DNA of 64,000 nucleotides from Holacanthus passer (taxonomy: Eukaryota > Chordata > Actinopteri > Pomacanthidae). This document shows, piece by piece, positions 62,430-64,000 of the stretch. How positions within the stretch are numbered: the stretch's first letter is position 1; every line of letters begins with the position of its first letter. The DNA lies in NCBI GenBank assembly GCA_025331565.1, contig JAFREQ010000015.1, positions 3,658,001-3,722,000 on the forward strand. The letters run 5' to 3'. The position numbers and the translations under genes were made by a program. Under the pieces are notes generated by a model. It made no database searches and was not told the DNA's origin. It saw nothing but the letters and a program-made list of their open reading frames with translations.

Positions 62430-62580
62430 GCAGATTCTGCAGGGTTCTCATGGACCAAAACCTGGAAAAGTCATTGAATTTCAAAATCTGGTTTTCGAGG
62501 CCTGGACAAGTAATAGAATTAATACAATCCTTCAAAGTTTTGGAAAAGTCATAGACTTTTGCTGTGTGTAATGAAATTAA
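62430..62580. repeat. Dispersed repeat of the CCTGGAAAAGTCATTGAATTT type
   Basis: AGGGTTCTCATGGACCAAAA, ACCTGGAAAAGTCATTGAAT, TTTTCGAGGCCTGGACAAGT and GTTTTGGAAAAGTCATAGAC follow in a pattern I recognise from many fish genomes. Diverged copy. It may be one end of the transposon remnant downstream. Confidence 0.55.
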
Positions 62581-62879
62581 TTGTTACTCCAATTTTCTGT
62601 GGATAACCGTGCACATAATCTAACACATGTAGCTGTTGATGTAATGTAGCTCTAATATGCATCAATGCATGACAATGTTTTGTTTACTATCGCGTATGTT
62701 TCTTCATTTTCTCCCCGCGTTCCATCTCTCCCTCCATGTATGTCAGCGAGTTCAAATGATGTTGGAATAGAGTTTAAATCTGACATGTTTGAGTGATGCC
62801 TGGCAAGTGTACATTTATTTTAAATTCATGACCCAAATGACTAACGTGTGAGATGTAAGCTTTGCAAAAATAGTTTTTT

Positions 62880-63190
62880 ATAAGCAGTGTGGGGGAGCAT
62901 GCCCTCACAAATCATGCTAAGGGAACATCCAACATGAGAAGAGAATGTGCGATCACTTCCCAATCCAGGCATTTTCAACTCGACAAAAACCGCGGCGAGA
63001 CCAGCAAGTGGACCAGGTTCTGCCTCCGACCACAGCACAGTTGCTACAGCTACACAAAGCACTTTAAATGTAATACCAGCACCCATTACTACTGTGACTT
63101 CAGACGCTGATATACTTCAGGTTCTCTTAAGGTGGCACTTTTGGCAATGCATCAAAAATACATTTATCAGATGCTTGAAAGAAATGTTTC
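62880..63190 (+). pseudogene. Decayed transposase-like fragment
   Basis: The plus strand reads HALTNHAKGTSNM in one frame (about 62898-62936) and, after a frame change, NPGIFNSTKTAARPASGPG and STLNVIPAPITTVTSDADIL in another (about 62959-63119). The first resembles the ALxSHAKGKKH end of BED-type zinc fingers in hAT-like transposases and the second the low-complexity linker that follows in fish copies. There is no complete catalytic region. A frameshift and early stops show it is dead. Assignment rests on remembered family features. Confidence 0.35.
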
Positions 63191-64000
63191 TTTAAACAAC
63201 AGTCTGAGCTTTAGCCTACATGCTTATGTTGCTGCCTTGTTTTTCAGACTTGCATCTAGAAATGATAAAAATCATATAGTCTGTTGTTTATGTGTGTTTG
63301 CAGTAGGGAAGAATTGTCTGTCTGAGGTCAGTGCCAAGTATAGCCCAAGAGGTGTGTGTGTTTATAATCCACATTAAGTATTCAATGATAATACAGTAAT
63401 TTCAGTTTTCCTGATGTTTGAAAGCCAGTTGTCTCAAGTGTTACAAGTGCAGTCTGATTGTATGCCTTCTGACTATCACAGTTTAATATTACTTACAATA
63501 ATCATAGTTATTATTACTCAAAACATTACTTAAATTTGGATGCAAATGCAAAGGACGTTCACTGAATAGACTAATACTACATTTAGCATTTATCACATGA
63601 ACTGATCTACAGGGCTTGTCCTCACACGGACTTTTGTTTAAAGTTAAAAACAGTGTTTGCATAATTCACACATTTGGACTGTTAGGATTATGTTTGTTAA
63701 CAGTAACACAAGGCCAGCCACTTTTATGAAATGCATCTATGTTTAGCCAGGCTGGACCAAGCCAGCTAAACTTTAACATATATCACCATGGTTGTTTATA
63801 TGGAGTGGAACCAGATCAAGTCAGCAGAGCAACAGGTGCGTCAGTGCACTTTATCACTCGTTCTGCTTTGTGACAGTGCAGCGTCAGTTTTTTTTGGACA
63901 CACAATAAATCTACTGTCTGTCCGGCTGAGAAATGACCATTAACATTGACCTGAAGTGCAAGATCTTACTTACAGTTTGACTTGGCATGGGATATGTCAA
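63191..64000. other. Right window edge, non-coding
   Basis: No coding exon, RNA gene or clear repeat recognised up to the window end. Confidence 0.45.

Overview
The window is nuclear DNA of a ray-finned fish, most likely a percomorph teleost. The genes are split into short exons with consensus GT..AG junctions, introns and flanks are AT-rich, and the dispersed repeats (Tc1/mariner remnant, fold-back elements, AC/GT microsatellites) are of types common in teleosts. I assembled exons by hand from protein family knowledge and checked that the reading phase carries across every junction. No prokaryotic-type system, CRISPR array or virus-like region was seen.

Layout from left to right. (1) 0.3-10.5 kb, minus strand: septin 2 (sept2), 11 coding exons giving 360 residues, plus a non-coding first exon. 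(2) 10.5-18.5 kb: gene-free apart from a tRNA-Pro(TGG) at 12.8 kb and a strong CTCF-like motif 0.5 kb before it. (3) 18.5-19.3 kb, plus strand: an intronless group B2 SOX gene, best matched to sox14. (4) 21.5-24.4 kb, plus strand: cldn18, five coding exons, with an internally deleted Tc1/mariner copy in its 3'UTR. (5) 25.1-31.7 kb, minus strand: selenof, five exons, with an in-frame TGA read as selenocysteine in a C-G-U motif. (6) 31.7-32.5 kb: a compact head-to-head promoter region. (7) 32.5-55.1 kb, plus strand: hs2st1 (heparan sulfate 2-O-sulfotransferase), seven exons giving 360 residues, with a 16.8 kb first intron rich in repeats. (8) 55-64 kb: mostly non-coding. It holds two small phase-compatible exons of an unrecognised minus-strand gene near 58.1-58.6 kb, a tandem repeat near 59.3-60.0 kb, a GC-rich first exon at 60.5 kb that may start pkn2, and transposon remnants near 62.4-63.2 kb.

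The genes do not form a pathway. Two act in the secretory pathway (selenof in the ER, hs2st1 in the Golgi) and share a promoter region. sox14 and cldn18 are also neighbours in human (3q22), and selenof, hs2st1 and pkn2 lie in the same order on human 1p22, while SEPT2 is on human 2q37. The window therefore joins three ancestral blocks. The CTCF-like site plus tRNA gene lies in the sept2/sox14 interval, and a second CTCF-like site lies in the cldn18/selenof interval.

Weakest points: the selenof SECIS element could not be placed with confidence, the pkn2 call rests on seven codons plus human gene order, and the 58 kb gene is unidentified.
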